Shown: positions 1-9,585 of the stretch, piece by piece
Layout of the letters: every line of letters begins with the position of its first letter
Numbering within the stretch: position 1 is the stretch's first letter
Origin: Globisporangium splendens
Taxonomy: Eukaryota; Oomycota; Peronosporomycetes; Pythiales; Pythiaceae
DNA: 64,000 nt
NCBI GenBank assembly: GCA_006386115.1
Contig: VFIW01000003.1
Location: 992,001 to 1,056,000 of the forward strand
Direction: 5' to 3'
Made by a program: the position numbers and the translations under genes
Notes under the pieces: generated by a model
Seen by the model: only the letters and a program-made list of their open reading frames with translations
Database searches by the model: none
What the model was told of the DNA's origin: nothing

Positions 1-346
1 GTGTGAGAATGCTTGTGTTACGGCAGGATATGATAGCTGAGAACCCACCATTTCTCTTCCCCGGGAATCTTAAACACTAAGTTCAATAGATTCTTTATCA
101 TCATCATCGCACCTGCTCAAAATCGGAGCTGCTCACCCATGAAAGGTTCACACGGACAGCAGCCTTGACCTCAATGCCACTGATTGGGACAGGTACTCAT
201 TGAAACACAGACGCTGTCGGGATTCAAGACACTTTGGTCTACGCTCTGGGTAACAGTGGAAACCATAATACCAGGAATGAGTGGCCCGCAGACAAACTTG
301 ATGAGTTGCCGCTTCGCCGGGTTGAAGTTGAGGTTGAACCTGAGAG
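1..346. other. Left flank of duplicated block, no gene seen
   Basis: No convincing coding region is present. An open frame runs from about 234 into the methyltransferase frame, but its composition is not protein-like and the second methyltransferase copy shares no sequence with it upstream of base 347. It is therefore read as unique flanking DNA. Confidence 0.5.
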
Positions 347-470
347 ATCTGATGCCCTCTGCAAAACGATCCACAAAACGTCCTGTCTGAAGCCATCCTG
401 CAAGTCGCGCACCATTTGTCATTTGGGAATTGTCCTCAAACCCCACAGAAGATCCTCTTTCGAATTGAAA

Positions 471-1400
471 ATGAGCGCTTCCGACGACGCCAAGATCGCG
501 ATGGTGCGCGAGCGCTGGAACGCGTTCGCCGTGCGCTTCACGGAGACTGCGAACAAGCGCATGACGCTGCAGTGCGCGCAGCAGTTGCACGCGCACATGC
601 AGCTGGACACGGCGCAGCAGGTCGTGGAAGTCGCAGCAGGCGCGGGGCTCGGATCGCTCGACATTGCGCAGCGCATGGCGCCGGCGGATGCAGGTACGAG
701 CGAGAAGAAGACGTTGCTCGTGACGGATTTGTCGCCTACGATGGTGGAATTGGCTAAGGAGACGTTGAAGAACGCGGGATCGGAGCACTTGGAAGTGCGC
801 GTGCAAGAAGCGAATGGTAAGAGAGAGAGAGAGAGAGAATACCTGAGCACTGACTGCGGTATTGTTGTTGACATTTACCACGATGTATCACCACCACCTG
901 TAGGTCAAGACCTGAATACCATTGCAAGCGGATCGACGGACCGCCTGATTGCGAACATGTGCTTGCAGCTCACGCCGGACGCCGATGCGATGCTGCGCGA
1001 GACCAAGCGGGTGCTGAAAGCCGGCGGTCTCGCGGGTTTCACGATCTGGGGACGACCAGAGTTCAGCGGCTTGTTCACGATGGCGGCAGCCGTGAGCAAA
1101 GAGTTAGGGATTGACGACGGTGCAGAGAATCCAAACTTTGCGCTCGGCAAGGATCTTGATACGCTGCGCCAGCGGTTTGCGCTCGCGGGCTTCTCGCAGG
1201 CGCGCATCTGGCCGTTTATGAACATCCTGGAGCTCTGGAGCGGCGAAGAGTACGCGCAGTTCCAGGAAGACATCAACAGCATCGAGGACGAAGAGCTCCG
1301 CAAAAAGTACTTTGACACCGCGAAGCGCATGGGCGACGAGTGGCTTGCAAAGGGATTTCCGATTGGTCAGGAAGCGTACATCATCATCGCCAAGGCGTAA
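471..1400 (+). CDS. SAM-dependent methyltransferase (class I), copy 1
   Basis: Two exons, 471-816 and 904-1400, give 280 residues. The intron 817-903 has a GT donor followed by a GA-rich microsatellite and a TAG acceptor. Splicing joins EAN-GQD, matching the second copy. The fold is a Rossmann methyltransferase: motif I EVAAGAG lies at residues 53-59, an acidic strand end at TDLSP (85-89), and a post-III segment at RVLKAGGLAG (151-160). It resembles Methyltransf_11/25 proteins; the substrate cannot be read from sequence. The ATG at 471 is chosen because both copies share it and conserved protein starts there. The intron is 87 nt (a multiple of 3) and stop-free, so retention would add 29 residues in frame. 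Its 3' end faces the small gene at 1790-2001. Copy 2 differs at about nine residues. Confidence 0.85.
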   Translation: MSASDDAKIAMVRERWNAFAVRFTETANKRMTLQCAQQLHAHMQLDTAQQVVEVAAGAGLGSLDIAQRMAPADAGTSEKKTLLVTDLSPTMVELAKETLKNAGSEHLEVRVQEANGKREREREYLSTDCGIVVDIYHDVSPPPVGQDLNTIASGSTDRLIANMCLQLTPDADAMLRETKRVLKAGGLAGFTIWGRPEFSGLFTMAAAVSKELGIDDGAENPNFALGKDLDTLRQRFALAGFSQARIWPFMNILELWSGEEYAQFQEDINSIEDEELRKKYFDTAKRMGDEWLAKGFPIGQEAYIIIAKA

Positions 1401-1789
1401 ACCCCGAGGTTGTTGCACCTCGATTCCAACTGCTTGTGTCTTGTGATTCAAAGAAATCGCATGTCATGTTCCATAGTGACGCCGTTTTCGGGCATTGTCC
1501 TGTTTTGAATATGACAATATATCAAAGTTGCGGTCAACTCACTATAAAGCCAAACACAACGGAACGCAACTTGCAACCAACCTCCACACGCACGCTTACC
1601 TATTACTCTAAAACCCATGCATTTGGTACGAAGATATAAAACGAAAGCGCAATGTTTGCATTTTTTTATCCGCACAGTTGAAACAAGATTGCTTTTGCTG
1701 CTATAAAAGATTCGTCGCTTAATGCGTCCTGTGGCGATAACACATCGAGCACTAGCTCATGCGATTGCGCAGGAACCTCCCGTCCCGCT

Positions 1790-2001
1790 TCATTGGCAGC
1801 CGCCAGTCTTCCACGCTGGACAGCGGTCGGCTTCCGCGACGCCTGCATGCGCAGCAAGAGCAATTGCACGTTCGTGCCACTTAACTGAGATCAACACACA
1901 TAGGGACATAGAAGCAAGCACGTACCGCTGAGTGCGCTCTCGATGTGCTGGCCGCAGCCCTTCCACGTGGGCTTGTGGCACTTGGGGCACTCGACTTTCA
2001 T
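1790..2001 (-). CDS. 42-residue zinc-ribbon-like protein, copy 1
   Basis: A two-exon minus-strand gene: exon 1 is 2001-1926, exon 2 is 1842-1790, and an 83 bp GT-AG intron separates them. The product is 42 residues with the pattern CPKC near the N-terminus, then WKGCGQH, then RCPAW and a C-terminal GGC. This is enough Cys/His to bind one metal. Small proteins of this kind (CPxC...GCGxH) occur in plants, fungi and bacteria without an assigned function; that recollection is from family knowledge. The same two exons and intron occur in the inverted copy at 10317-10528 with the same protein. An upstream in-frame ATG two codons earlier is also possible. Confidence 0.72.
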
Positions 2002-2034
2002 GCACATCCTGGAGTGGAGTAAACGGGCTTCTAA

Positions 2035-2643
2035 CGGCAACGACCGAATGGCCATCCTGCGACCACTTGGATCCGATCTGGATCCAGGGCGACTCGCTCC
2101 ACCAAAATCTACGACCACTCGAGAAGGTGACCACCTCCGAGGCTCTCCATACAATCCTAGCTCGCGCCACGTTCATCAGAACGTTAGAGCGAGGTCCGAT
2201 CGTATTCCTAGTTTCTGACACAAAGAAGAAAAACACACACACTGGTGATGAATGCATTCTGCGACGCGTGGCTTTAAGAATGCCTGGGACGCGGCACCAT
2301 TGAAAGTTCTCACCGTTGATATTGTCTCGGAGCGGACCGAGAACTCCCATCGATTAATGACGACGACGAGGTGCTCGATGCGCAGGATTGATCATGTCCT
2401 TCCTACCTCTCTGTTTGAAGATGGACACAATGTAAAATTAAGAATTCTACCCAGTACTGGAGGACACAAGTGCCAGCTTCCATAACTTTAACGCTTACGT
2501 ACGGTACTACGTGTGCCTGACCTCGTTGTGCATGCCCCGTCTCCATCCACATCTGCAACCAGCGCCTGACCTTCTTTCTCCGCAGTCAGGCACGCGATGG
2601 GACTAAAACCTTCAGTAGCGTCATCGCTCCGTCAGAGCGACAT
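2035..2643 (+). repeat. Block B of duplication, non-coding
   Basis: This 609 bp part is matched by the reverse complement of 11967-12574. It has short open frames on both strands, but none has a recognisable domain or a conserved splice structure. It contains short motifs gcctgacc at 2515-2522 and 2564-2571 and a related agtcaggc at 2584-2591. Confidence 0.6.
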
Positions 2644-3006
2644 GTTCCAGCTGATAACGTGAGACGCGCGCTTGGCGTTGGCTCCAGTCAGTACCTGATT
2701 GACCAATCTGCAGGACTTGTGCTGACGAATCAGACATGCAACTGCAATGTGACGGTCTCAGTGGACAGATCTTCAGTGGACATTCAGGACAACCAGTCAG
2801 CCGCCGGTCCATCACCGTCTGGACCTCATGTCAGCTGCACGATTACGCACACGGCACGTCTTCACTGCAATTGGACCACGCTGATCACTCATGTTGCAAT
2901 GCAAATTCTCGACGGTGCCACCAATACGTCACGCACAACTCAATTTGCTCTCAAGCGATCGCATCGAGTAACCAGCTCTTTCCTTCCTATCGGCATGCTT
3001 GGCGTT

Positions 3007-3495
3007 ATGAGTGGCAACGAGCGCGCGGATACCAAGGTGTTTGCTGTTTGTGCCACGACACTCTACGTCAAGTTCCTCGCCACGACGATGATTCAGGGTA
3101 GCAAGGCGTTTACCGCGGGGACGCGCGCTCCCGAAGACAACAAGCTGCCCATGGCCAAGGGGCAACCCTCGCAGAGCTTCCGTACGCAGCAAGAGCAAGT
3201 AGACGACAAGACCATCAAGCTAGCCATCGACGACGAAATGCGATGGAAGCGGATCGTGCAGAACGACCTCGAGTCGATGCCCATGGCGTTCGTCGTGTTC
3301 TGGGGCTGCATCGTCGTGGGCGGCAACCAGACTGCGACGAGTCTGCTCTTGGTGCTCTACACGACTGCGCGCATTTCGCACACGCTGACGTTTGCTCATC
3401 GGATGCCGCGCGCGCGGATGGGCTCGTGGATGACGGGCATCGCGTGCATCCTTGGAGCAGGGATCAACGGAACTATCGCGGCGTTCATCTCGTAG
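3007..3495 (+). CDS. MAPEG-family membrane protein (microsomal GST-like)
   Basis: The 162-residue product matches the MAPEG family of microsomal glutathione transferases and prostaglandin E synthase. It has hydrophobic helices at about residues 8-27, 90-108, 112-130 and 138-160. Between the first two is the family signature region with WKRIVQNDLE, which resembles the conserved RxxRxHxNDxEN loop of MGST1 that contacts glutathione. Expected location is the ER or mitochondrial outer membrane. The ATG at 3007 gives the usual family length; an ATG at 2995 is also in frame. The frame stays open a further 112 codons upstream without resembling the family, and I read that as non-coding. A relic of the last 33 codons lies at 5038-5141 on the other strand. 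Confidence 0.8.
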   Translation: MSGNERADTKVFAVCATTLYVKFLATTMIQGSKAFTAGTRAPEDNKLPMAKGQPSQSFRTQQEQVDDKTIKLAIDDEMRWKRIVQNDLESMPMAFVVFWGCIVVGGNQTATSLLLVLYTTARISHTLTFAHRMPRARMGSWMTGIACILGAGINGTIAAFIS

Positions 3496-4033
3496 GCTAA
3501 CAGTATCGCATCCGATCAATAATCTTAGTAAAAATTGCAGTGTGGAGAGGCAAACAACGGCGATCGGACCCACGAGAGAAGGTTGCATACTGAAGAGTAT
3601 ATCGCAATCCAGCCTGAGACACATATCCCATCACATCTACCTCTGGTGCTGTCGTGCAGCTTGTTTGTCTTTACAATGAGCATGCACCACGCTGTGGGGA
3701 CTGGATTTCACAATTGATTTCGGAAAATGTCCGCACTTCCACCACCATTTCGTCTCGAAAAGGCATCTGAGTTGTGATGCTCGGCATGCAGTAATAACTG
3801 GAGCACTACCCACATGCGCGTCCACCTTAATCATCGGCGAGAATCAGTCATACCATCTGCTGCATGCTTCAGCGAGCATCTTTGTTCAAGTTGTTTTTTC
3901 TGTTGCCCTGAGTAACTGGTTACTTCAGCTCGACTCCAAGTGCAGCCGGTTTCTCTACCGGTCGTTAGCCGCTTCAAATTAGCCGGTCATAGAAGGCAGT
4001 CGTTTAACTGGTTAGTCGTCCGCGTCGAAGTTG
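3496..4033. other. Intergenic, nothing recognised
   Basis: AT-richer sequence with only short open frames and no domain or repeat that I can recognise. Confidence 0.4.
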
Positions 4034-4215
4034 GCGGATCGCTCGACATTGTGCAAGCAGCGCACGCAGCACACGCACCGCACAGGAACTACACACTTGG
4101 GATCAAAAGCCAGCGATCGTGAGTCATGCCTTGGTGCTCGGTGAGACCAAGTGAATGCTCAGAGCCAGTGGCCATGATCGCGGCAGCCGTGAGCAAAGAA
4201 ATTGGAGCTCAGCGA
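4034..4215 (+). pseudogene. Methyltransferase relic (third copy)
   Basis: Two short patches match the methyltransferase of copy 1 in the correct order. 4034-4055 matches the motif I region (ggatcgctcgacattg at copy 1 about 651). 4170-4215 matches the AAAVSKE segment of exon 2 (copy 1 about 1085). The DNA between is shortened and scrambled, with no continuous frame, so this is a decayed fragment joined upstream of the AOX relic. Confidence 0.6.
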
Positions 4216-4499
4216 CGGTGGAAGGAGTGCTCCAACACGTGTGCTCGGAGTAATGGTCTCACCGCATCGCTGTGGCAGCAGGTTGGCAATTCGCAGGTGC
4301 AAATCAGACGCACTCCCGGTATTTCCTTTTATTGTGTGTCATCCACAGCGTATCTGGCAGAACTTTATGAGCATGCTTGTAAATGCAGTTGGTTTATATT
4401 GTCATCATTACAGTTGGTGCCACTGCAACGTTTCGGAGCAAAATGGATTCGTTTTGCAAAGTCGCATTCGCGTCAGCTCACACGAGTACGCAGGAGCTG

Positions 4500-4747
4500 G
4501 AGCCCCCTTGAAGACGTACACGGGTCTCTTGAAGGACATCGAAGACGGTCACGTGGAGGCGTGGAAAGACATGCAGGCGCCTTTGATCGCACGCAACTAC
4601 TACAAGCTCCCTGAGGACGCGCAGATGCTCGACATGATCAAGTGCATCCGTGCGGACGAAGCGAACCACCGCGATGTGAACCATACGTTCGCGAGCTTGG
4701 ACCAGAAGAACGGCGTGAACCCGCACACCCTCAAGCCCCACAAGTGA
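4500..4747 (+). pseudogene. Truncated alternative oxidase copy (C-terminal third)
   Basis: About 80 codons match the C-terminus of the two AOX genes almost exactly, including the last di-iron ligand motif RADEANHRD. Helices carrying the first three ligand groups are absent, and a different tail (ending HTLKPHK) replaces the usual one after GVNP. Upstream sequence is unrelated. With only one of the ligand motifs it cannot form the di-iron site. The absence of stops and the near identity to the intact genes point to a recent origin or gene conversion. Confidence 0.85.
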
Positions 4748-5037
4748 GCGGTACGCCATTGTCTGGAGCTAAGAAATGTGCAGAACCGCATGACCAACAA
4801 GATTATTGCACACTCAATAACCTTACACTTCAAAGAACCATTTCGCAGAAAGGTATACAACACGCTCAACACAACAGAAGTACTGCATCTCGTTCATTCG
4901 CTTGTCCTTGTGCTGCTGCATCACTTTTACCTGACCGCGCGCTATCTGCCGCATGTTGACAAACTAGAAACGCCTTGCGCAACGACAATGCTTTCTCTTC
5001 TGATTGGCATCGTATGGGAATTGATTGCCTCGCATAG
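4748..5037. other. Intergenic between AOX relic and MAPEG relic
   Basis: No gene is recognised. The sequence next to the relics does not obviously match the flanks of the intact AOX or MAPEG genes. Confidence 0.35.
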
Positions 5038-5141
5038 CCTACGAGGTAAGCGCCGCGATAGTCCCGTTGACCCCTGCTCCAAGGACGCACGCGATGCCCG
5101 TCATTCACGAACCCATCCTCGCGCGCAGCATCTGTCCGTTG
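5038..5141 (-). pseudogene. MAPEG gene relic (last exon end)
   Basis: Read on the minus strand, about 100 bp match the 3' end of the MAPEG gene (3405-3500), including the codons for GSWMTGIAC and the stop region ctcgtaggcta. The last coding turn differs slightly, and no upstream portion of the gene is present. This is a fragment, not a gene. Confidence 0.75.
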
Positions 5142-5461
5142 CAGGTTCGCGCTGTTAAAAATATGAATCGATGACTGAGAAAATCTGAGACGATGATGTC
5201 TCACACAAAAATTGGATAGGAGCGCTGAGAGACGACATTCTCCAAACAGCAAGCACAACAAACGAGCCTCCTGGATGAGAGGATGATAAACAAGGACAGC
5301 AGTTTGGTCAGCATGTCCATTTTAGAAGAGCAAGCAAAAAAATGTGGAGTGACGCTCACCTAGGAGATAGACAACCTTGAGGTGTTGGTGGTTTTGTATT
5401 GCTGCAGCGGCGAAGCCGATGAGAGAGAAAGCATGAGAAAAAGCAAAAGAGAACAACAAAT

Positions 5462-6430
5462 TTAGTGACTCTGGATGAACGGGTTGACGCCGTTCTTCTG
5501 GTCCAAGCTCGCGAACGTATGGTTCACATCGCGGTGGTTCGCTTCGTCCGCACGGATGCACTTGATCATGTCGAGCATCTGCGCGTCCTCAGGGAGCTTG
5601 TAGTAGTTGCGTGCGATCAAAGGCGCCTGCATGTCTTTCCACGCCTCCACGTGACCGTCTTCGATGTCCTTCAAGAGACCTGTGTATGTCTTCACGGCTT
5701 CTTCTTCCAAGTACCCCACGAAGCGATGGCACGATCGTGGAGAGAGCAAGTACGCAAGAAAAAAGATGTTGAAGAAGACGCCCTGCGCGCCGAGCACACC
5801 GAGACGGAAGATCCAGCCGGGCTGCTTCATGTTCATGAAGATGAGCAAGTGCATGCGCTCGTTCTCGGCCTCTTCCAGGAGCGTGTGGATCCAGCCGTAG
5901 TCGCGCTTCATGGTGCGCAGCGAGCGCAAATGACGTGCCATACCGGCAACCATGCCTGGGACACCGGCGACGGTCTCGAGGAAGAGGCAGCGGTTGAGCC
6001 AGTCTCGCTCGGTCATGGCGCCGCCGGGACCGCGGTAGCCCGACATGACATCGAAGCCGATGCGGAGCGCCTTGACGGCGACGAGCGCCGCTTTCTCGTG
6101 GAGCTTTTTCGGGTCGTGGTGGGTTTTCTCGATGTGGTCGATCTCGTCGAGGTTGTAGACGGCGTGTGGGATGGGGTTTTCCCAGATCGGGTCGTTGGTC
6201 TTTGGGATGCGTTTGAGCATGAAGTGTTGGAGTGATGTTCCTGGCTCGGGAGGAGTGACCTTGGTGTTGGAAGAGTCGGGCGTCGGAATCTGGTCCACAT
6301 TCGAGAAGGAGCGGATACCAAACTGAGTCCACATGCGTGGAGTCGATTGCTTCATCATCGCGCTGGTTGGGTTGCTGCGAACCATTTCAGCGAAGGTTCG
6401 CTTCATCACGCGAATGGCAGTCGGATGCAT
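5462..6430 (-). CDS. AOX: Alternative oxidase, mitochondrial (AOX copy 1)
   Basis: A single-exon gene of 322 residues for the cyanide-resistant ubiquinol oxidase of the inner mitochondrial membrane. The N-terminal ~70 residues are Arg/Ser-rich and presequence-like. All four di-iron motifs are visible: LET (E152), EENERMH-type EEAENERMH (E191, H194), LEEEA (241-245, one Glu a ligand) and RADEANH (E296, H299). The second Ala-to-Asn change in RADEAxH is shared by both copies and the relic. No conserved regulatory Cys of the plant type is seen before the catalytic region. From about residue 69 on it is about 97% identical to copy 2, whereas the presequence is much more different. Confidence 0.95.
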   Translation of the reverse strand: MHPTAIRVMKRTFAEMVRSNPTSAMMKQSTPRMWTQFGIRSFSNVDQIPTPDSSNTKVTPPEPGTSLQHFMLKRIPKTNDPIWENPIPHAVYNLDEIDHIEKTHHDPKKLHEKAALVAVKALRIGFDVMSGYRGPGGAMTERDWLNRCLFLETVAGVPGMVAGMARHLRSLRTMKRDYGWIHTLLEEAENERMHLLIFMNMKQPGWIFRLGVLGAQGVFFNIFFLAYLLSPRSCHRFVGYLEEEAVKTYTGLLKDIEDGHVEAWKDMQAPLIARNYYKLPEDAQMLDMIKCIRADEANHRDVNHTFASLDQKNGVNPFIQSH

Positions 6431-7539
6431 TGCTGCCGGTGAGACTTGTGGTCGCTTGTCTTGAAGAGTTAGTTCTTGAAGACTTGCTCGACTGTTGAAG
6501 CCGAAGGCAAATTTGAGAATGAACTATGGTCCGAGAGTGAAGGAGGCGAGTTCACTTGGTGTGCTGCAGGGTGGTTGATGCTGCTTTTCCTCAAAACACA
6601 GAAGGTGTCTCCCAAGGATCGACATTCTCTAGAAATTTGTGTCAATACAAAATCAAAGAGTACCTATCAAGTGGGTGTACCCTCAACTGAACTTCAAAGT
6701 AGGTACCAGTAATTTGTGTGGTTGGACTTGGTTGTCGTTTTGTCATTTTCTTTGTCGCGTGTCTCTGCGAAAATCTGCATTTGTTTCATCCTGCACCACA
6801 GCAGATTACATTGTCCGGCGGACAGGATTTCTGAATCACCAGCGATGTGTTCGTGTTGCGAGCGTCTATGCACCTGTCGCAGCTCGTCGTCCATTACGTG
6901 GTACACGCACATCCACGACTCACAATGCATTGCCCTGCTCAGCAGCCCACTAGGCTACTGCAGTCTCTCGAACTGATGGGGTCTTCTGGGTGCGTCTTAC
7001 ACGAGGATGCAGCCGTAAATCCTCTACCTTTTCGCTGGATCCTGGTCAGCAGCGCGATGGGAACTCAATGATTCCTGGTCTTGTCCCAGGGGCGACGATA
7101 CAGTCATTCATCCGACACGCAAGAACGCTTTAAACTGGTGCCCATCGTGCATGATAAGCACTGAGGCACTGCGTCTGCGAAGCTGCAAACGCAGTGAGTC
7201 AGGATTGCGTTGTACGGTAGGATGGAGAGACCAGGCACTTCATTACTCCTCTTCACAGCTTGAACAGCGAATTTGCTGAGCACAAAATCTTGTTGACTTG
7301 GTAGGAAAGAAGCGCGTTCTGTAGAGGACGCCACGTTAGTCAATTGTCCATTTCAGAAGCACAAGCCAAAAACATCTGGAAACAAGTCCATTCAAAGATG
7401 ACAAACTCCCTGTGGCTAATCACCAGAAATGATCCACATAGAATGTGCATCTCTGCAGCGGCGAAATGAGGGAAATCACGTCGCAGCAAGATATGAAAGA
7501 ATGAAGAAAGACAAGGAGAGCTCAACGGTCAAAAGAGAC
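6431..7539. other. AOX1-AOX2 intergenic region
   Basis: About 1.1 kb without a recognisable gene. The 200 bp before 7540 is weakly similar to the sequence just downstream of AOX copy 1 (5270-5460; shared tgtccattt...agaag and ctgcagcggcgaa), as expected from a tandem duplication. The 5' portion should contain the AOX1 promoter, but no clear initiator was found. Confidence 0.45.
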
Positions 7540-8490
7540 CTAGTGGCCGTGAATGAACGGGTTCACGCCGTTCTTCTGGTCCAGGCTCGCGAACGTATGG
7601 TTCACATCGCGGTGGTTCGCTTCGTCCGCACGGATGCACTTGATCATGTCGAGTACCTGCGCGTCCTCAGGGAGATTGTAGTAGTTGCGTGCGATCAAAG
7701 GCGCCTGCATGTCTTTCCACGCCTCCACGTGACCGTCTTCGATGTCCTTCAAGAGACCTGTGTATGTCTTCACGGCTTCTTCTTCCAAGTACCCCACGAA
7801 GCGATGGCACGATCGTGGAGAGAGCAAGTACGCAAGAAAAAAGATGTTGAAGAAGACGCCCTGCGCGCCGAGCACACCGAGACGGAAGATCCAGCCGGGC
7901 TGCTTCATGTTCATGAAGATGAGCAAGTGCATGCGCTCGTTCTCGGCCTCTTCCAGGAGCGTGTGGATCCAGCCGTAGTCACGTCTCATGGCGCGCAGCG
8001 AGCGCAGGTGGCGCACCATACCGGCGACCATGCCCGGGACACCGGCGACGGTCTCGAGGAAGAGACAGCGGTTGAGCCAGTCTCGCTCGGTCATGGCGCC
8101 GCCGGGACCACGGTATCCCGACATGACATCGAAGCCGATGCGGAGCGCCTTGACGGCGACGAGCGCCGCTTTCTCGTGGAGTTTTTTCGGGTCGTGGTGG
8201 GTTTTCTCGATGTGCTCGATCTCGTCGAGGTTGTAGACGGCGTGTGGGATGGGGTTTTCCCAGATCGGGTCGTTGGTCTTGGGGATGCGCTTGAGCATGA
8301 AGTGCGAAACCGAGGTTCCGTTCTCGTTGGCTTGAGACTTCTTGTCATCCGCTGAGGGGTAGTGCACGGCCGTGGAAAAGTGGCTGATGGCCGGTCGAGC
8401 CGTCACTTGCTTGATCCCAGCACAAAATTGGCTTTGCACAGTCATTTGGGTGAAGCTGCGCTTCATGATGCGAGTGGCAGACGGGTGCAT
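7540..8490 (-). CDS. AOX: Alternative oxidase, mitochondrial (AOX copy 2)
   Basis: A 316-residue alternative oxidase in tandem with copy 1 on the same strand. The catalytic region carries the same LET, EEAENERMH, LEEEA and RADEANH motifs and differs from copy 1 at only about six internal positions (D/E, A/V, T/A, K/R, K/N, M/V) plus the final residues. The start at 8490 (MHPSATR) corresponds to the copy 1 start MHPTAIR. An ATG 29 codons further upstream is in frame, but copy 1 has no such extension. The divergent presequence may give different import or expression, but that is inference. Confidence 0.95.
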   Translation of the reverse strand: MHPSATRIMKRSFTQMTVQSQFCAGIKQVTARPAISHFSTAVHYPSADDKKSQANENGTSVSHFMLKRIPKTNDPIWENPIPHAVYNLDEIEHIEKTHHDPKKLHEKAALVAVKALRIGFDVMSGYRGPGGAMTERDWLNRCLFLETVAGVPGMVAGMVRHLRSLRAMRRDYGWIHTLLEEAENERMHLLIFMNMKQPGWIFRLGVLGAQGVFFNIFFLAYLLSPRSCHRFVGYLEEEAVKTYTGLLKDIEDGHVEAWKDMQAPLIARNYYNLPEDAQVLDMIKCIRADEANHRDVNHTFASLDQKNGVNPFIHGH

Positions 8491-9280
8491 CTTGGTGGAG
8501 GGGGACTTGGGAAAGTCGCGTTGCTTGTTTTCAAACTTGAGGCGTTTGCAGGAAATTGTAGAATGGGCCAAGGTCAAAGTTCAGCTTTGCAATGCCGGGA
8601 GTGAGTAGTACGGTACACTACAGTGCCCCACACACAACAGAAAGAGAGAGAGAATTAACCAACCCCACAGGGAGGCAGGTCGGTGGGTAAGGTATCCAGT
8701 ATCGCACCACGTCGCAGATTGATTACAAAGTTGGTAGGTACGTCAACGCTGCTTGGAGTCCGAAAACCAGCCAATCAGCGCTCTGATTGCCACATTACTT
8801 CAGCCAATTACATCCATGATTACCCAATATGCGGCATTCTGATTGGCCAAAGTCGCAGCATAGCACACACTGTCTCATCGTGGACGAGGATACAGTCTCA
8901 GATTGAACAGTCTGAACCAAAATCGCACTCATTCACGTCGGACTTGGTTGGGCCATGCGTTGGTTAGTGGGTCAGGCTTCCAGCGTCCTGCCCGCTATTG
9001 CGTTCTTTCGCTCAACCGCGCCTTCGTTCTTCACGACCGCCTACAGATCCCACCGTGTGTGTTATTGATGTGGCAAGGCTGTCGATTGGTTGCTCGCCTG
9101 GGATTTGCACGCGAGTATGTTTTTGCTGAATCTTGGAAGCGTATGCGCGCAGCCCGTTCTGAAGTTGCACGCTGGACTAGATGTGCTAAATTGCATCCAA
9201 TAGCAAATGTGCATTCATTGCACCTATCAACTACGTGGCAATGCATCACTTTTGACTCCAATCAATGCAATGACGGCAAC

Positions 9281-9439
9281 TCCACCGGCGGAACGTTCAC
9301 GGAGTCACCCATCATTCATTCATGTGTTGAGTGGATGACACCAACCAGTTCATGAGGACGAAGAGGTACAGTACTTCAATTTCTCCACCGGCGGAATGGT
9401 CACATGATGCGACTGTTTCTCCATCGGCGGAACGCTCAT
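9281..9439 (+). repeat. Three copies of a 20 bp motif (tccaccggcggaacgttcac type)
   Basis: Three near-identical 20 bp units start at 9281, 9384 and 9420, with two or three substitutions between them. Spacings are 103 and 36 bp, so this is not a simple tandem array. Function unknown. Confidence 0.7.
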
Positions 9440-9519
9440 GGGCACGACACACAAGCAGTTTTTGTTTGCATGGAGCGTATTTATGCGTTCATGTACACTC
9501 GGAAAGATACCAAGAGCCA

Positions 9520-9585
9520 CTGAGATGAATGCGTTCATTCTGAAGTGGATGGTGGCAACTGAGATGGATGCGTTCATTCTGCAGC
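9520..9585 (+). repeat. Two 27 bp direct repeats, 39 bp period
   Basis: Units beginning actgagatgaatgcg at 9520 and actgagatggatgcg at 9559 differ by two bases over 27. The 39 bp period suggests a degenerate minisatellite or a coding repeat, but no open frame supports the latter. Confidence 0.65.

Larger units (their letters stand above)
347..2643 (+). repeat. Copy 1 of permuted 2.3 kb duplication (order A-Z-B)
   Basis: This 2297 bp block is nearly identical to the reverse complement of 10284-12574. Part A (347 to about 1680) carries the methyltransferase. Part Z (about 1690-2034) carries a small minus-strand gene. Part B (2035-2643) has no recognised gene. In this copy the order is A-Z-B; in the other copy, read in the same sense, it is B-A-Z. 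The Z-B join reads ttcta|acggcaacg here, and the B end reads gcgac|at before unique sequence. Confidence 0.85.

Noticed and set aside
5465..8355. Parallel plus-strand frames antisense to both AOX genes
   Set aside because: They are conserved only because the AOX copies themselves are nearly identical; their sequence mirrors AOX codons.
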